DNA of 64,000 nucleotides from Streptomyces sp. P9-A4 (lineage in GTDB: Bacteria > Actinomycetota > Actinomycetes > Streptomycetales > Streptomycetaceae). Position numbers and translations under genes: made by a program. This document shows positions 8,141 through 17,329 of the stretch, one piece after another; positions within the stretch are counted from its first letter, which is position 1; each line of letters starts with the position of its first letter. The notes below the pieces were generated by a model, which was not told the DNA's origin, ran no database searches, and saw nothing but the letters and a program-made list of their open reading frames with translations. The stretch covers positions 496,001-560,000 of the forward strand of contig NZ_JAZIFY010000001.1 in assembly GCF_036634195.1 (NCBI RefSeq), written 5' to 3'.

Positions 8141-11100
8141 GGCTCCGCCGTCCGGCCCGCGGCGACGGGGCGGGCGGGGCGGAGCCGGAAGCGCCCGGCG
8201 AGTTCCGTGAGGGCCTGGCACAGCTGGTCGATCTCGGCGTCGGTGTTGGCGGCGGTGATCTGGATGCGGAAGCCCACCTGCTCGCGCGGGACGAGCGGGT
8301 AGGCGGCGAGCGTGACGTAGATGCCGCGCTCCCAGAGGAAGGCGGCGACGTCGTCGAGGTCGTCGGCGTCCCCGAGGGGGATCTCGACGATCGGCAGCCC
8401 GTCCCTGTTGGGGGTGGCGACCCCGAGGGCCCGTACATGGGCGAGGAGGCGGGCCGTCATGGCGTACAGCCGGGCCCTGATCTCGTCGCCGCGCTCCTCG
8501 TTGACGTCGAGTCCGGCGAGCGCGGTGGCGAGCGAGGCGGTCGGTGAGGGCCCGGAGTAGAGGTACGGGGCCGCCGCCACCTTCAGATGGTCCTTGAGCC
8601 ACTTCGGGACGGCGAGGAAGGCCAGCAGGGAGGAGTACGCCTTGGAGAAGCCGCCGACGAGGACCAGGTCCTCGTAGGTCTCGCCGAGGTGGCGGACGAT
8701 GCTGTTGCCGCGGGTGCCGTACGGGCTGGTCTCGCCGGGGCTGCGCTCGCCGATGACGCCGAAGCCGTGGGCGTCGTCGACGTACAGGAGGGCGCCGTTC
8801 TCCCGGCAGATCCGGGCCAGGCCGGGCAGGTCGGGGAAGTTTCCGGTCATGCTGTTGACGCCGTCCATGCAGACGAGCCGGCCGGCGTCGGCGGGGGCGC
8901 CGCGCAGCAGCGCCGCCAGCTCCTCGGGCCGTTCGGCGTGGAAGCGGTGGATCTCGGCGCCCTGGCCCCGGGCGGAGACGCAGCCGTCGTACACGGTGCG
9001 GTGCGCCTGTGCCTCGACGAAGACCTGTCCGGTGCCCGCGAGGAGGGGGATCACCGACTGGTGGATGAGGGTGATGGTGGGCAGCAGCAGGGTGTCGGGG
9101 GCGCCGAGGAGTTCGGAGAGCCGCTCCTCGATCCGGGGGTAGAGCCGGGGGCTGCCGATGAGCCGGGACCAGCTGGGATGGGTGCCCCACCGTCTGACCT
9201 GCGGTTCGATCGAGGCGATGACCGTCGGGTCGAGGTCGAGGCCCAGGTAGTTGCAGGAGGCGAAGTCGACGAGCCAGTCGTCACCGACCCGGATGCGGCG
9301 GCCGTCGATCTCGTCGATGACCGCGTCGCACATCGGGCTGGTGTGCTGGAGGTGTTCCAGGTCGCGCCAGCGGGAGGCGCGCGGGAGGCGCCGGACGGGG
9401 CCGGACGGACCGGCGGAGGCTCCGGTCGACGGGCGGGCGGGCGCCCTCGCCGACAGCCGGACGGAGGGCCGGACGGAGGCGCCGACGCCGGCCGGGCGGA
9501 CGGCGAGCCGTTCGGCGCCGGAGGGCGCGCGGTGCAGGTACGACTCCGCCTGGTGGGCGGTCATGGGCCGGGCGAAGAGGAAGCCCTGCCCGTACCGGCA
9601 GCCCATCTCGGCCAGGAGCGCCCGCTGTTCCTCGTGCTCGATGCCCTCGGCGACGACCTGGAGGCCGAGCACGTCCGCGATGCGCACGATGCCCTCGACG
9701 AGCGCCACCTGCTGGGGGTCGGTGGTGATGTCGTCGATGAACGACTTGTCGACCTTGAGGACGTCGATGGGGAACTCGCGGAGGTAGCTCAGCGAGGAGA
9801 ACCCGGTGCCGAAGTCGTCGATGGCGATGGAGACGCCCAGGTCCTTGAGGGCGGCCATGGTGGTCCGGATCTGGGCGTCCCTGCGCATGAGGACGCTCTC
9901 GGTGAGCTCCAGGACGAGCGAGCCCGGCGCGAGCCCCGAGGAGCGCAGGGTGCGCCGTACGCCTTCCAGGAAGCCGGGGTCGCGGAACTGGCGGGCGGAG
10001 ACGTTGACACTGGCGTACAGGGGGGCCTTGCCGGGGCGGGCGCGCTGCCAGCGGGCGATGTCGAGCGCGGCGTGTTCGAGGACCCAGGCGCCCAGCGGCA
10101 TGATGTGGCCGCTCTCCTCCGCGAGGGCGATGAACTGGTCGGGAGGCACCAGGCCCCGCCGGGCGTGCGGCCAGCGGATCAGCGCTTCCAGACCGGCCGG
10201 GGCGCCGCCGCTGACCTCGACGATCGGCTGGTAGCGCAGGGCGAACGCGTGGTCGGCGATGGCCGTTTCCATGCCCGCCTGGAGTTCGTGCCGGGCGACG
10301 AGCCGCGAGTGGAACTCCGGGTGGAAGAGCCGCCATCGCTTCTTGCCGGCCGCCTTGGCCGCGTACAGGGCGAGGTCGGCGTGGCCGAGGAGTTCCTCGG
10401 CGTGGGCGCTGTCGAGGACGGTCGCGATACCGACGCTGGTCGACACCGAGACCGCGCCGTCGGTCAGGTGGAAGGGCTGGCTGAGGGTGTGCACGATCTC
10501 CGCCGCCAGGGCCTCGGCGTCGCGGGGTTCGCGCGCGCCTTCGATGAGGACGGCGAACTCGTCGCCGCCGAGCCGGGCGGCGGTGTCGGTGAGCCGCAGC
10601 ACGGAGGTGAGGCGGCGGGCGACGGCGACGAGGAGTTCGTCGCCGACGGAGTGGCCCATGGTGTCGTTGACGACCTTGAAGTCGTCGAGGTCGACGAAGA
10701 GCATGCAGGTCAGGGTGGATTCGCGGCGGCCCCGGAGCAGGGCGCGCTCGACCCGTTCGAGGAGGAGGACGCGGTTGGGAAGCCCGGTGAGGGAGTCGTG
10801 GAAGGCCCGGTGGGTCAGTTCCCGTTCGAGTTTCCGCTGCTCGGTCACGTCCCGGAGGGTGAGGACGAGTCCGTGGACGGTGCGCTCGTCGCGCAGGTTG
10901 CTGCAGCGGACCTCGACCTCCAGGTCGGCCGAACCGCCGTGGAGGAGTTTCCAGTCGTCGCGGGCGTCGACGGCGGAGCGGGAGCGCGCGTCGGCGAGGA
11001 CGCGGAGCGCGGCGGGGACGTCGGCGGGGGCGATGAGGTCGGTGAGCGGGGTGCCGGGGAGCAGGGAGCGGCCGAACGTGGTCTCGGCGGAGGGGCTGGC

Positions 11101-12780
11101 GTACCGGACGGTGTCGTCGTCGTCGACGATGAGGATGACGTCCGAGGTGTTGTGCACGAGGGTGCGGAAGTAGGCCTCGCTGGTCCGGCGGTTGACCTCC
11201 TCGCTGAGCGCGAACCGTTCGAGGGCCAGGGCCGCCTGGGAGGCGAGGGACTGGGCCGGGCCCGAGATCTCGGCGAGCTTCTTCTCGGGGCCCGCGACGA
11301 CCAGGACGCCGAGCAGGGGTTCGGGGCCGGCCGGGGCCTGGAGCCGCAGGGGGCAGAGCAGGGCGTACGGCTCGGGGGCGACCTCCGCCGCGACGGCGGG
11401 GTCGAGCCGGTTCACCGGGACGAGCCGGGTGCCGTCGGCGACGGCCTCGTGCCAGGCCGGGCCGGGCGGCGGGGGCGAGGCGCCGGCGGAGGGCCGGGAC
11501 GGGGCGGCGGCGGCCCGTGACGACACGTCGGGCCGTACCCGGAGCGGGTCGGTGGTGGGCCGGGACGGCTCGTCGGTCCCGTGGCGGATCAGTTCCCCCG
11601 TACGGCAGCTCCAGGGGTGGCTCGCGGTGGCCACGGCGTTGAGGTCGCCCCGGCGGTCGCGGGTGAGGAGGAGGACCCGGTGGCCGGTGCCGGGGCCGAA
11701 GAGCGTCGCGGACGCCGTCTCCACGGCTCCGCCGACCTCGCGGGGGCTGAGGGCGGCGACGAGGGAGGCGGCGGCGACCCGGAGGCTGCGCTCGCGCGCC
11801 TCGGCCTTGCCGTGGTCGTTCATCATGCCCCAGAGCCGGACCAGGACGAGAACGAACATCAGGGCCGAGAAGATCGCGATGACGGCGATGTCCCGGTCCC
11901 CGTCGTGGCTCAGCGACTGGAGGAGGAGCAGGACGGGCGCGACGAGCGAGGCACCCGCCAGCAGGGCGAGGCGCCGCTCGGCCACGTGCGGCGCGGGTTC
12001 GGGGGCACGCTCGGTGAGGCGGGTCATCGACGGGTGGAGGGCGGCGAGGCCCCAGGCGGTGAAGAAGACGACCCAGCCGAGGTCCCAGGCCGTGCCGACC
12101 TGCCAGGTGCCCTTGAGCTGGAGGGTGCCGTAGATGACGTCGGAGGCGAGGATGCCGCAGGTGCCGAGGGTGAGGAGCTGCACGGAGCGGGTTCTGAGGC
12201 CGCCGGGGACGAGGAGCCGGGCCAGCATCGCCAGCATCAGCACGTCACCGAGCGGGTACGCCATGGAGATGGCCTTCTCGGTCCAGCTCATGCCCTCGCT
12301 CCTGGCCAGCGGGGTGATGAGGTTGACCCAGGAGAGCAGCGCGAGGCCCGCGGTGAGGATCAGCGCGTCGAGGACGACGCCCAGGTCACGGCCGACGGCC
12401 CGGTAGCGGATGAAGCCGAACAGGCCGACCGCGAACAGCGGGTACGTGGCCAGGTAGAGGGCGTCCGCGACGGAGGGGAACGGTCTGGTCTGGCCGTAGA
12501 AGGCCTCCAGAGCGTTGTACGCGGTGTCGCCGCCGACGAAGGTGAGGTTGGCGGCGGCGAGCACGAGCCAGGGCCAGCGCCGGGACGGCCTGTGGATCCG
12601 GACGCCGACGAGGATGGCGACGACGCCGCCGAGTCCGATGAGCGCCCAGAGGATGGTGTGGCGGGAGGGGAACTGGAGGTAGGCGACCGTGAGAAGGACG
12701 ACCACCAGGACGTACAGCAGGGTCCACCGGCGCAGTGCCCCGGTCGCGGCGAGCGGCCGGTTCGGCTGGCGCAGCGGCAT
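8137..12780 (-). CDS. Membrane PAS-GGDEF-EAL protein fused to PLP-dependent alpha-oxoamine synthase
   Basis: One uninterrupted 1547-residue frame. Residues ~14-310 hold about ten membrane helices. A GAF-like or linker region follows, then PAS at ~535-650 (HNTSDVILIVDDDDTVRYASP). The GGDEF is intact at 738-742 (ARLGGDEFAVL), preceded by an RLTD inhibitory site at 729-732 with the standard five-residue spacing. The EAL is intact at 864-866 (LEALIRW) with DDFGTGFSSL near 988 and VVAEGIE after it, so both c-di-GMP synthesis and hydrolysis look possible. After a low-complexity Arg/Pro/Ser linker (~1095-1135), residues ~1138-1530 form a fold-type I alpha-oxoamine synthase: VDFASCNYLGL, VNSMTGNFPDL, YVDDAHGFGVIGE and GFSKAYSS with the PLP lysine K1380. 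Within the linker I find no ATG, GTG or TTG codon in frame before M1150, and no ribosome site precedes that Met, supporting a true fusion. Known relatives condense an amino acid with an acyl-CoA; the substrate here is unknown. The ATG at 12780 has AAGGGGG upstream. Confidence 0.85.
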   Translation of the reverse strand: MPLRQPNRPLAATGALRRWTLLYVLVVVLLTVAYLQFPSRHTILWALIGLGGVVAILVGVRIHRPSRRWPWLVLAAANLTFVGGDTAYNALEAFYGQTRPFPSVADALYLATYPLFAVGLFGFIRYRAVGRDLGVVLDALILTAGLALLSWVNLITPLARSEGMSWTEKAISMAYPLGDVLMLAMLARLLVPGGLRTRSVQLLTLGTCGILASDVIYGTLQLKGTWQVGTAWDLGWVVFFTAWGLAALHPSMTRLTERAPEPAPHVAERRLALLAGASLVAPVLLLLQSLSHDGDRDIAVIAIFSALMFVLVLVRLWGMMNDHGKAEARERSLRVAAASLVAALSPREVGGAVETASATLFGPGTGHRVLLLTRDRRGDLNAVATASHPWSCRTGELIRHGTDEPSRPTTDPLRVRPDVSSRAAAAPSRPSAGASPPPPGPAWHEAVADGTRLVPVNRLDPAVAAEVAPEPYALLCPLRLQAPAGPEPLLGVLVVAGPEKKLAEISGPAQSLASQAALALERFALSEEVNRRTSEAYFRTLVHNTSDVILIVDDDDTVRYASPSAETTFGRSLLPGTPLTDLIAPADVPAALRVLADARSRSAVDARDDWKLLHGGSADLEVEVRCSNLRDERTVHGLVLTLRDVTEQRKLERELTHRAFHDSLTGLPNRVLLLERVERALLRGRRESTLTCMLFVDLDDFKVVNDTMGHSVGDELLVAVARRLTSVLRLTDTAARLGGDEFAVLIEGAREPRDAEALAAEIVHTLSQPFHLTDGAVSVSTSVGIATVLDSAHAEELLGHADLALYAAKAAGKKRWRLFHPEFHSRLVARHELQAGMETAIADHAFALRYQPIVEVSGGAPAGLEALIRWPHARRGLVPPDQFIALAEESGHIMPLGAWVLEHAALDIARWQRARPGKAPLYASVNVSARQFRDPGFLEGVRRTLRSSGLAPGSLVLELTESVLMRRDAQIRTTMAALKDLGVSIAIDDFGTGFSSLSYLREFPIDVLKVDKSFIDDITTDPQQVALVEGIVRIADVLGLQVVAEGIEHEEQRALLAEMGCRYGQGFLFARPMTAHQAESYLHRAPSGAERLAVRPAGVGASVRPSVRLSARAPARPSTGASAGPSGPVRRLPRASRWRDLEHLQHTSPMCDAVIDEIDGRRIRVGDDWLVDFASCNYLGLDLDPTVIASIEPQVRRWGTHPSWSRLIGSPRLYPRIEERLSELLGAPDTLLLPTITLIHQSVIPLLAGTGQVFVEAQAHRTVYDGCVSARGQGAEIHRFHAERPEELAALLRGAPADAGRLVCMDGVNSMTGNFPDLPGLARICRENGALLYVDDAHGFGVIGERSPGETSPYGTRGNSIVRHLGETYEDLVLVGGFSKAYSSLLAFLAVPKWLKDHLKVAAAPYLYSGPSPTASLATALAGLDVNEERGDEIRARLYAMTARLLAHVRALGVATPNRDGLPIVEIPLGDADDLDDVAAFLWERGIYVTLAAYPLVPREQVGFRIQITAANTDAEIDQLCQALTELAGRFRLRPARPVAAGRTAEP

Positions 12781-12953
12781 CGTCGACCCCCTTGCCGGGT
12801 CGGACGCCGTCGGGAGCGCCCTGGTCGCGGTTCGGACCCCGTACGGTGTCCATTCTCCGGGGCGCCCGGGGCGGGTGCATCTCGGCGGCGATCTCGGGGC
12901 GGTTCCCGCGGGGTGACCCGGTGCGCGAGCCCGCCTCGCGGGGCGAGGGGCTG

Positions 12954-13988
12954 TCAGGAGGAGGCGCGGACCACGAGTTCCGTCGGGAGCATCCGGCGGG
13001 GCTGCTCGTCCGGGTCGCCGGGTGCGGCGATCTCCTGGAGCAGCAGCCGGGCCATGGTGCGGCCCATCTCCTCGATGGGCTGGCGGACGCTCGTCAGCGG
13101 AGGGTCCATGTGCCGGGCGACGGCCGAGTCGTCGACGCCGACGAGGGCCACGTCCTCGGGGACCCGGCGGCCCGCCTCGCGCAGGACGCCGCGCGCGCCC
13201 GCGGCCATCACGTCGGAGGCGGCGAACACGGCGTCCAGGCCGGGCCTGCGGTCGAGGAGTTCCCGCATGGCCCGCCGGCCGCCCTCCTCGGTGAAGTCCC
13301 CGTCGGCGACGAGCGCGTCGTCGGGAACGAGTCCGGCCCCGGTCAGGCCCTCGCGGTAGCCGTCGAGCCGGCAGCGGGCCACGTACATGTCGAGGGGGCC
13401 GGTGATGGTGGCGATCACGCGCCGGCCGCGCCCCGCGAGGTGGGCGACGGCGGTCCGGCCGGCGCCGGTGTTGTCGGAGTCGACGAAGGCGACACGTTCG
13501 TCCTCGGTGCGACGGCCGTTGAGGACGGCGGGCAGGCCGAGGGCGCGGACCTGGTCGGGCAGCAGGTCCTCACCGTGCACGGAGACGAGGAGGACGCCGT
13601 CGACGCGCTGGGCGGCGAGGTACTGCTCGAAGCGCTGGCGCTCCTGCTCGCTGCGGATCAGGGTGAGCAGCAACTGCTTGTCGGCGTCGGCGAGTTCACT
13701 GCTGACGCCACGGATGATGTCGAGGAAGTACGGCTCCGCGAAGAGCCGGGCCTCGGTCTCGGGGATCACCAGGGCGACGGCGTCGGTACGGCTGCCGGCC
13801 AGGGCGCGGGCGGCCCGGTTGGGGACGTAGCCGAGTTCGGCGACGGCCCGTTCGACGGCGGCCTTGGCCTGCTCGCTCACCCGGGGGGAGCCGTTGATGA
13901 CCCGGGACACGGTGCCGCGGCCGACTCCCGCCCTGGCCGCGACCTGCTCCAGGGTGGGCCTGCCGGTCTGCCGCCCGCTCGACGCCAT
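12954..13988 (-). CDS. LacI family transcriptional regulator
   Basis: A 344-residue repressor. The N-terminal HTH (residues ~11-35, TLEQVAARAGVGRGTVSRVI) and hinge helix (VPNRAARALAG) bind DNA. The rest is a periplasmic-binding-protein-like sugar sensor with AVALVIPETE, the effector-domain core LPAVLNGRR, and the C-terminal DVALVGVDDSAVARHMDPPLTSVRQP block. The ATG at 13988 is preceded by GGGAG. No transporter or glycosidase lies directly beside it, so its targets may be elsewhere. The only carbohydrate genes nearby are the glycan operon at 1-7.3 kb. Confidence 0.93.
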   Translation of the reverse strand: MASSGRQTGRPTLEQVAARAGVGRGTVSRVINGSPRVSEQAKAAVERAVAELGYVPNRAARALAGSRTDAVALVIPETEARLFAEPYFLDIIRGVSSELADADKQLLLTLIRSEQERQRFEQYLAAQRVDGVLLVSVHGEDLLPDQVRALGLPAVLNGRRTEDERVAFVDSDNTGAGRTAVAHLAGRGRRVIATITGPLDMYVARCRLDGYREGLTGAGLVPDDALVADGDFTEEGGRRAMRELLDRRPGLDAVFAASDVMAAGARGVLREAGRRVPEDVALVGVDDSAVARHMDPPLTSVRQPIEEMGRTMARLLLQEIAAPGDPDEQPRRMLPTELVVRASS

Positions 13989-14080
13989 GTGCCGCTTCTC
14001 CCCTCGGGCCGGCGCCCCGCCTGCCTGTGCGTGCGAACCTATCAGGCGGGACTGCGGCCCCCGGGGCCGTGGACGGCGGC

Positions 14081-14410
14081 TCAGGCGCCGGTCGGGGCCA
14101 GCTCCGCCATGGCGCCCCAGCCCTGCTGGGGCACCTCCACGTTGATGATCTCGGGGGTGGTGGCGATGGCTCCGGCCATGGCCTCCAGACCGGCCTTGAA
14201 GTGCGCGGAGGCGACGTGGGCGGCGCCCGCTTCGCCGTCGGCGAAGGCCTCGAGGAGGACGAAGACGTTCGAGTCGTCGACGCTGCGGGACCAGTCGAAG
14301 AAGAGGTTGCCGGGCTCCTCGCGGGTGGCGCGGGTGAAGTCGGCGACCAGGTCGAGCCAGCGGTCGGCGTGGTCGGGGCGGGCGGTGAACCGGACGGCGA
14401 TGAAGATCAT
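14081..14410 (-). CDS. Antibiotic biosynthesis monooxygenase (ABM) domain protein, YgiN-like
   Basis: A 109-residue protein forming a single ferredoxin-like ABM fold: MIFIAVRFTARPDHADRWLDLVADFTRATREEPGNLFFDWSRSVDDSNVFVLLEAFADGEA, then an AHVASAHFK helix as in quinol monooxygenase and LsrG-type proteins. The EPGNL, ..VLLE and H..S.HF elements are the family hallmarks. It is separated from LacI and IclR by short gaps on the same strand and could be controlled by either. Substrate unknown. Confidence 0.85.
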   Translation of the reverse strand: MIFIAVRFTARPDHADRWLDLVADFTRATREEPGNLFFDWSRSVDDSNVFVLLEAFADGEAGAAHVASAHFKAGLEAMAGAIATTPEIINVEVPQQGWGAMAELAPTGA

Positions 14411-14455
14411 GCGTCCAGCCTGCGCTCGGCCGGCGGGCGCCGCCAGCCGGCCCCC

Positions 14456-15217
14456 TCAGGATTCCGGCAGGGCCGGAAAGTCCGGTACGGCGCGGGCGAG
14501 GGCCGCCCGGATCACACCCTGCCGCCGGCCGAAGTCGGCGGTCGGCAGCGAGACGGAGAGCGCGTGCACGATGCCGTCGCCGCGCTCGGGCAGGGTCACG
14601 GCGAGACAGGTGTACGCGAGGTCCGCCTCGCCCACCGACACGGCGAAGCCCTGCCCGCGCACCCGGTCGACCTCGGCCTCGAAGCGCTCGGCGCTGGTGA
14701 TGGTGCGCTCGGTGAACCGGGCCATCCCGTGCTCCGCCAGATAGCGGCGGCGCAGCGGGCGCGGCAGGGCGGCGAGCAGCGCCTTGCCGTGGGCGGTGGC
14801 GTGCGCCCGGTCCTCGGGTCCGGGAGTGAAGGGGTGGGCGGCGTCGGTCACCGGGGCGGTGGTGTCGACGACGGTGATCAGGCCGTCGCGGTACGCGGTG
14901 TGGTACGCCTCCGCACCGGTGGCCCTGCGCAGCCGGCCGAGGAGGTCGCCGGTCCCTGCGCCGAGCCCGTGGTGCCGCTGGTGGGAGCGGTACAGGGCCG
15001 GGACGCGGGGGCCCGGGGCGTACCCCTCGGCGGTGCGGACGAGGTAGCCGCGGGCGAGGAGGGGCCCGGTGAGGTGGTACACGGTCGAGAGGGCGCAGCC
15101 GAGCCGCCGGGCGAGCGCCTTCGCCCCGACGGGCCGGTCGGCGTCGGCGACGGCGTCGAGGACGGCGAGGGCCCGGTCGACGGACCGGGGCCCGGAACTC
15201 GGGGACGCATCAGGCAC
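14456..15217 (-). CDS. IclR family transcriptional regulator
   Basis: A 253-residue protein. The N-terminal winged helix is SVDRALAVLDAVADADRPVGAKALARRLGCALSTVYHLTGPLLARGYL, followed by a GAF-like effector domain (HATAHGKALLAALPRPLRRRYL; GFAVSVGEADLAYTCLAVTLPERG; HALSVSLPTADF). It starts at GTG 15217 with GGAG five bases upstream. It is divergent from the VanW-family gene across 189 bases, and IclR proteins often act on a divergent target, so that gene is a candidate. Confidence 0.92.
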   Translation of the reverse strand: MPDASPSSGPRSVDRALAVLDAVADADRPVGAKALARRLGCALSTVYHLTGPLLARGYLVRTAEGYAPGPRVPALYRSHQRHHGLGAGTGDLLGRLRRATGAEAYHTAYRDGLITVVDTTAPVTDAAHPFTPGPEDRAHATAHGKALLAALPRPLRRRYLAEHGMARFTERTITSAERFEAEVDRVRGQGFAVSVGEADLAYTCLAVTLPERGDGIVHALSVSLPTADFGRRQGVIRAALARAVPDFPALPES

Positions 15218-15338
15218 CGCTCCAGCTTAGACCGACCGGCAAATGGGGGGAGCGCGGTCGCGGGCCTCCCAGCCCCGCCCGGCACTCTCCGCACCCGCAC
15301 CCCTCCCCTCCGTATCCCCGCAGGTCAACCGGCCTTAT

Positions 15339-15351
15339 GTGCATATGGCAC
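15339..15351. promoter_or_regulatory. Dyad GTGC-N5-GCAC in the IclR/VanW divergent region
   Basis: GTGCATATGGCAC is a near-perfect dyad inside the AT-richest part of the 189-base divergent region, about 56 bases upstream of the VanW-family start. It could be an operator or part of the promoter (IclR or another regulator). No clear -35/-10 pair was found. Confidence 0.25.
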
Positions 15352-15406
15352 TCTTTCGGCGTACCGTCGAGTGGTTCCCCCCATCCTCGACGCCACGGGA
15401 GAGCGT

Positions 15407-17143
15407 GTGCCCCGCTCCAGGACCGACCATGCCCCACTGCCCCGGCAGGGGCGCCGTCCTCGCCTCCGGACGGCGGCGATCGCGACGGGTGTGGTCGCCG
15501 TCGCCGCGGGCGGCCTGTACGTCGCGGGTCTCGCCGCGACCGGCGACGACATATCCGCCGGCACCCGTGTCGACGGCGTGGACATCGGCGGCATGAGCCG
15601 GGCGCAGGCCCAGGCCAAGCTGGCGGCCGAGGCCCCGGCCTCGTGGAACGCGCCGATACCCGTGCGGGTCGGCGACAGCGCCACCACCGTGGCCCCGGCC
15701 GCCGCCGGCCTCACCGTGGACCTGGCGAAGACCGCCGACCTGGCCGCCGATCCGGCCCGTGACCCCTTCACCGTCATCGGGCGGCTCTTCTCGTCCGGCG
15801 AGCGCGACATCCGGCCCGTCTACGCGTACGACGCCGCCAAGGCGAAGGCCACCGTGTCGACGCTGGCCGAGAAGAACGACCGGGCGGTACGCGAGGGGTC
15901 CGTGGCCTTCCGCGACGGCAAGGCCGTCGCGACGCACCCGGTGACGGGGCAGAAGCTGGACACCGGGCAGGCCGTCGAGACCCTGCGCGCCGCCTACCCC
16001 GCCACCGGCGCCTCGGCGGTGAACCTGCCCGTCACGATGACCGAGCCGAAGCTGCCCGCGACCGAGGTGTCCCGCTTCCTCGACTCGTACGCGAAGCCCG
16101 CCGTCTCCGGCCCGGTGACCCTCACCGCCGGCCAGGAGCGGCTGCGGATCTCCCCCGCGACGCTGAGCGACCACCTCACCGTGAAGACGGAGAACGGCCG
16201 GCTCACTCCCGCGCTCGACGCGGAGGCGCTGCTGCGTGATCCGGACGTGGCCCGGCCGCTCGCCGCGCTGACCGGCGCGCCCGTCGAGGCGAGCCTCGGG
16301 GTCAGGGACGGCAAGGTCGTGGTGGAGTCCGAGGGCCGGCCGGGGCACGAGGTGACCGCGAAGGCCCTCGGGGACGCCGTACGCCCGCTGCTCACCAAGT
16401 CCGGCACGGCCGCGCGGACCGCGCCGGTGGCCACCACCGTCACCGAGCCCGAGCTGAGCGCGGGCTCCCTCGCGCGTCTCGGCATCACCGAGCAGATGTC
16501 GACCTTCACGGTGAACTTCCCGAGCGCGCCGTACCGGACGACGAACATCGGCCGGGCGGCCGAGCTGATCAACGGCTCGCTGGTACAGCCGGGCGAGGTG
16601 TGGAGCTTCAACAAGACGGTCGGCGAGCGGACCGCGGACAACGGCTTCGTCGACGGCACCATGATCCTGGACGGCCAGTACCGGTCGGCGCCCGGCGGTG
16701 GCGTCTCGGCCATGGCCACCACCATGTTCAACGCCATGTTCTTCGCCGGGGTGAAGCCCGTGGAGTACGGCGCCCACTCCTTCTACATCGAGCGCTACCC
16801 GGCCGGCCGTGAGGCGACCGTCGCATGGGGCTCGCTGGACCTGAAGTTCCGCAACGACACCGGCAAGCCGATCTACATCAAGGCGGGCGCGACCGACACC
16901 TCGGTCACGGTGAGCTTCCTGGGCACGAAGAAGTACGACTCCGTGGAGGCGGTCGCGGGACCGCGCACCAACCTCACGCAGCCCTCGAAGCGCGAGGGAA
17001 CCGGTGAGGCCTGTGTGCCGCAGCCGCCCCTCGAAGGCTTCGACATCTCGGTGGACCGGGTGTTCAAGAACGGCGGCGCCGAGGTCAAGCGGGAGACCTT
17101 CAAGACCCACTACACCCCGCGCGACGAGGTGATCTGCAAGTAA
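15407..17143 (+). CDS. VanW family, YoaR-like cell-envelope protein
   Basis: About 578 residues. A basic N-terminus with one transmembrane helix (residues ~25-48, TAAIATGVVAVAAGGLYVAGL) is followed by repeated peptidoglycan-binding-4-like modules (TRVDGVDIGGMSRAQAQAKL ... ) and a C-terminal VanW domain (SFNKTVGERTADNGF, GGGVSAMATTMFNAMFFAGV, HSFYIERYPAGREATVAWG). Two cysteines near the C-terminus (ACVPQP, VICK) could form a disulfide outside the cell. I start at GTG 15407 because GGGAGA lies 4-5 bases upstream and the N-terminus then has a normal signal-anchor layout; the frame is open far upstream but without coding character. Known: VanW-type proteins lie in glycopeptide resistance clusters and spore/envelope loci, but their activity is not defined. 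Confidence 0.85.
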   Translation: MPRSRTDHAPLPRQGRRPRLRTAAIATGVVAVAAGGLYVAGLAATGDDISAGTRVDGVDIGGMSRAQAQAKLAAEAPASWNAPIPVRVGDSATTVAPAAAGLTVDLAKTADLAADPARDPFTVIGRLFSSGERDIRPVYAYDAAKAKATVSTLAEKNDRAVREGSVAFRDGKAVATHPVTGQKLDTGQAVETLRAAYPATGASAVNLPVTMTEPKLPATEVSRFLDSYAKPAVSGPVTLTAGQERLRISPATLSDHLTVKTENGRLTPALDAEALLRDPDVARPLAALTGAPVEASLGVRDGKVVVESEGRPGHEVTAKALGDAVRPLLTKSGTAARTAPVATTVTEPELSAGSLARLGITEQMSTFTVNFPSAPYRTTNIGRAAELINGSLVQPGEVWSFNKTVGERTADNGFVDGTMILDGQYRSAPGGGVSAMATTMFNAMFFAGVKPVEYGAHSFYIERYPAGREATVAWGSLDLKFRNDTGKPIYIKAGATDTSVTVSFLGTKKYDSVEAVAGPRTNLTQPSKREGTGEACVPQPPLEGFDISVDRVFKNGGAEVKRETFKTHYTPRDEVICK

Positions 17144-17329
17144 CGCGGGCGGCGGCTCGGGGGCGCGTACGGCAGATGACCGGCACGCGTCCGTCGGGGG
17201 GTACGGATGAGGCGCCCGGGGTCTTCCCGTGACGGAAGGGTGTCTTCCCGTACCGCCGGGGCATGACTCCGGAGCGCGGCCCGCCAGGTCCCCGGGGCCC
17301 CGCCCCCGCAGACCCGTCGGAGGCCCGCC

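Noticed and set aside
8587..11520. Long + strand open frame (~977 codons) opposite the GGDEF/EAL fusion gene
   Set aside because: It lies wholly antisense to well-conserved domains. GC-rich DNA produces such open frames because stop codons are AT-rich; its product is low-complexity Gly/Glu/Ala.
14027..15406. Extension of the VanW-family frame to 14027
   Set aside because: It runs antisense through the ABM and IclR genes and has no coding character; GTG 15407 has a good ribosome site.
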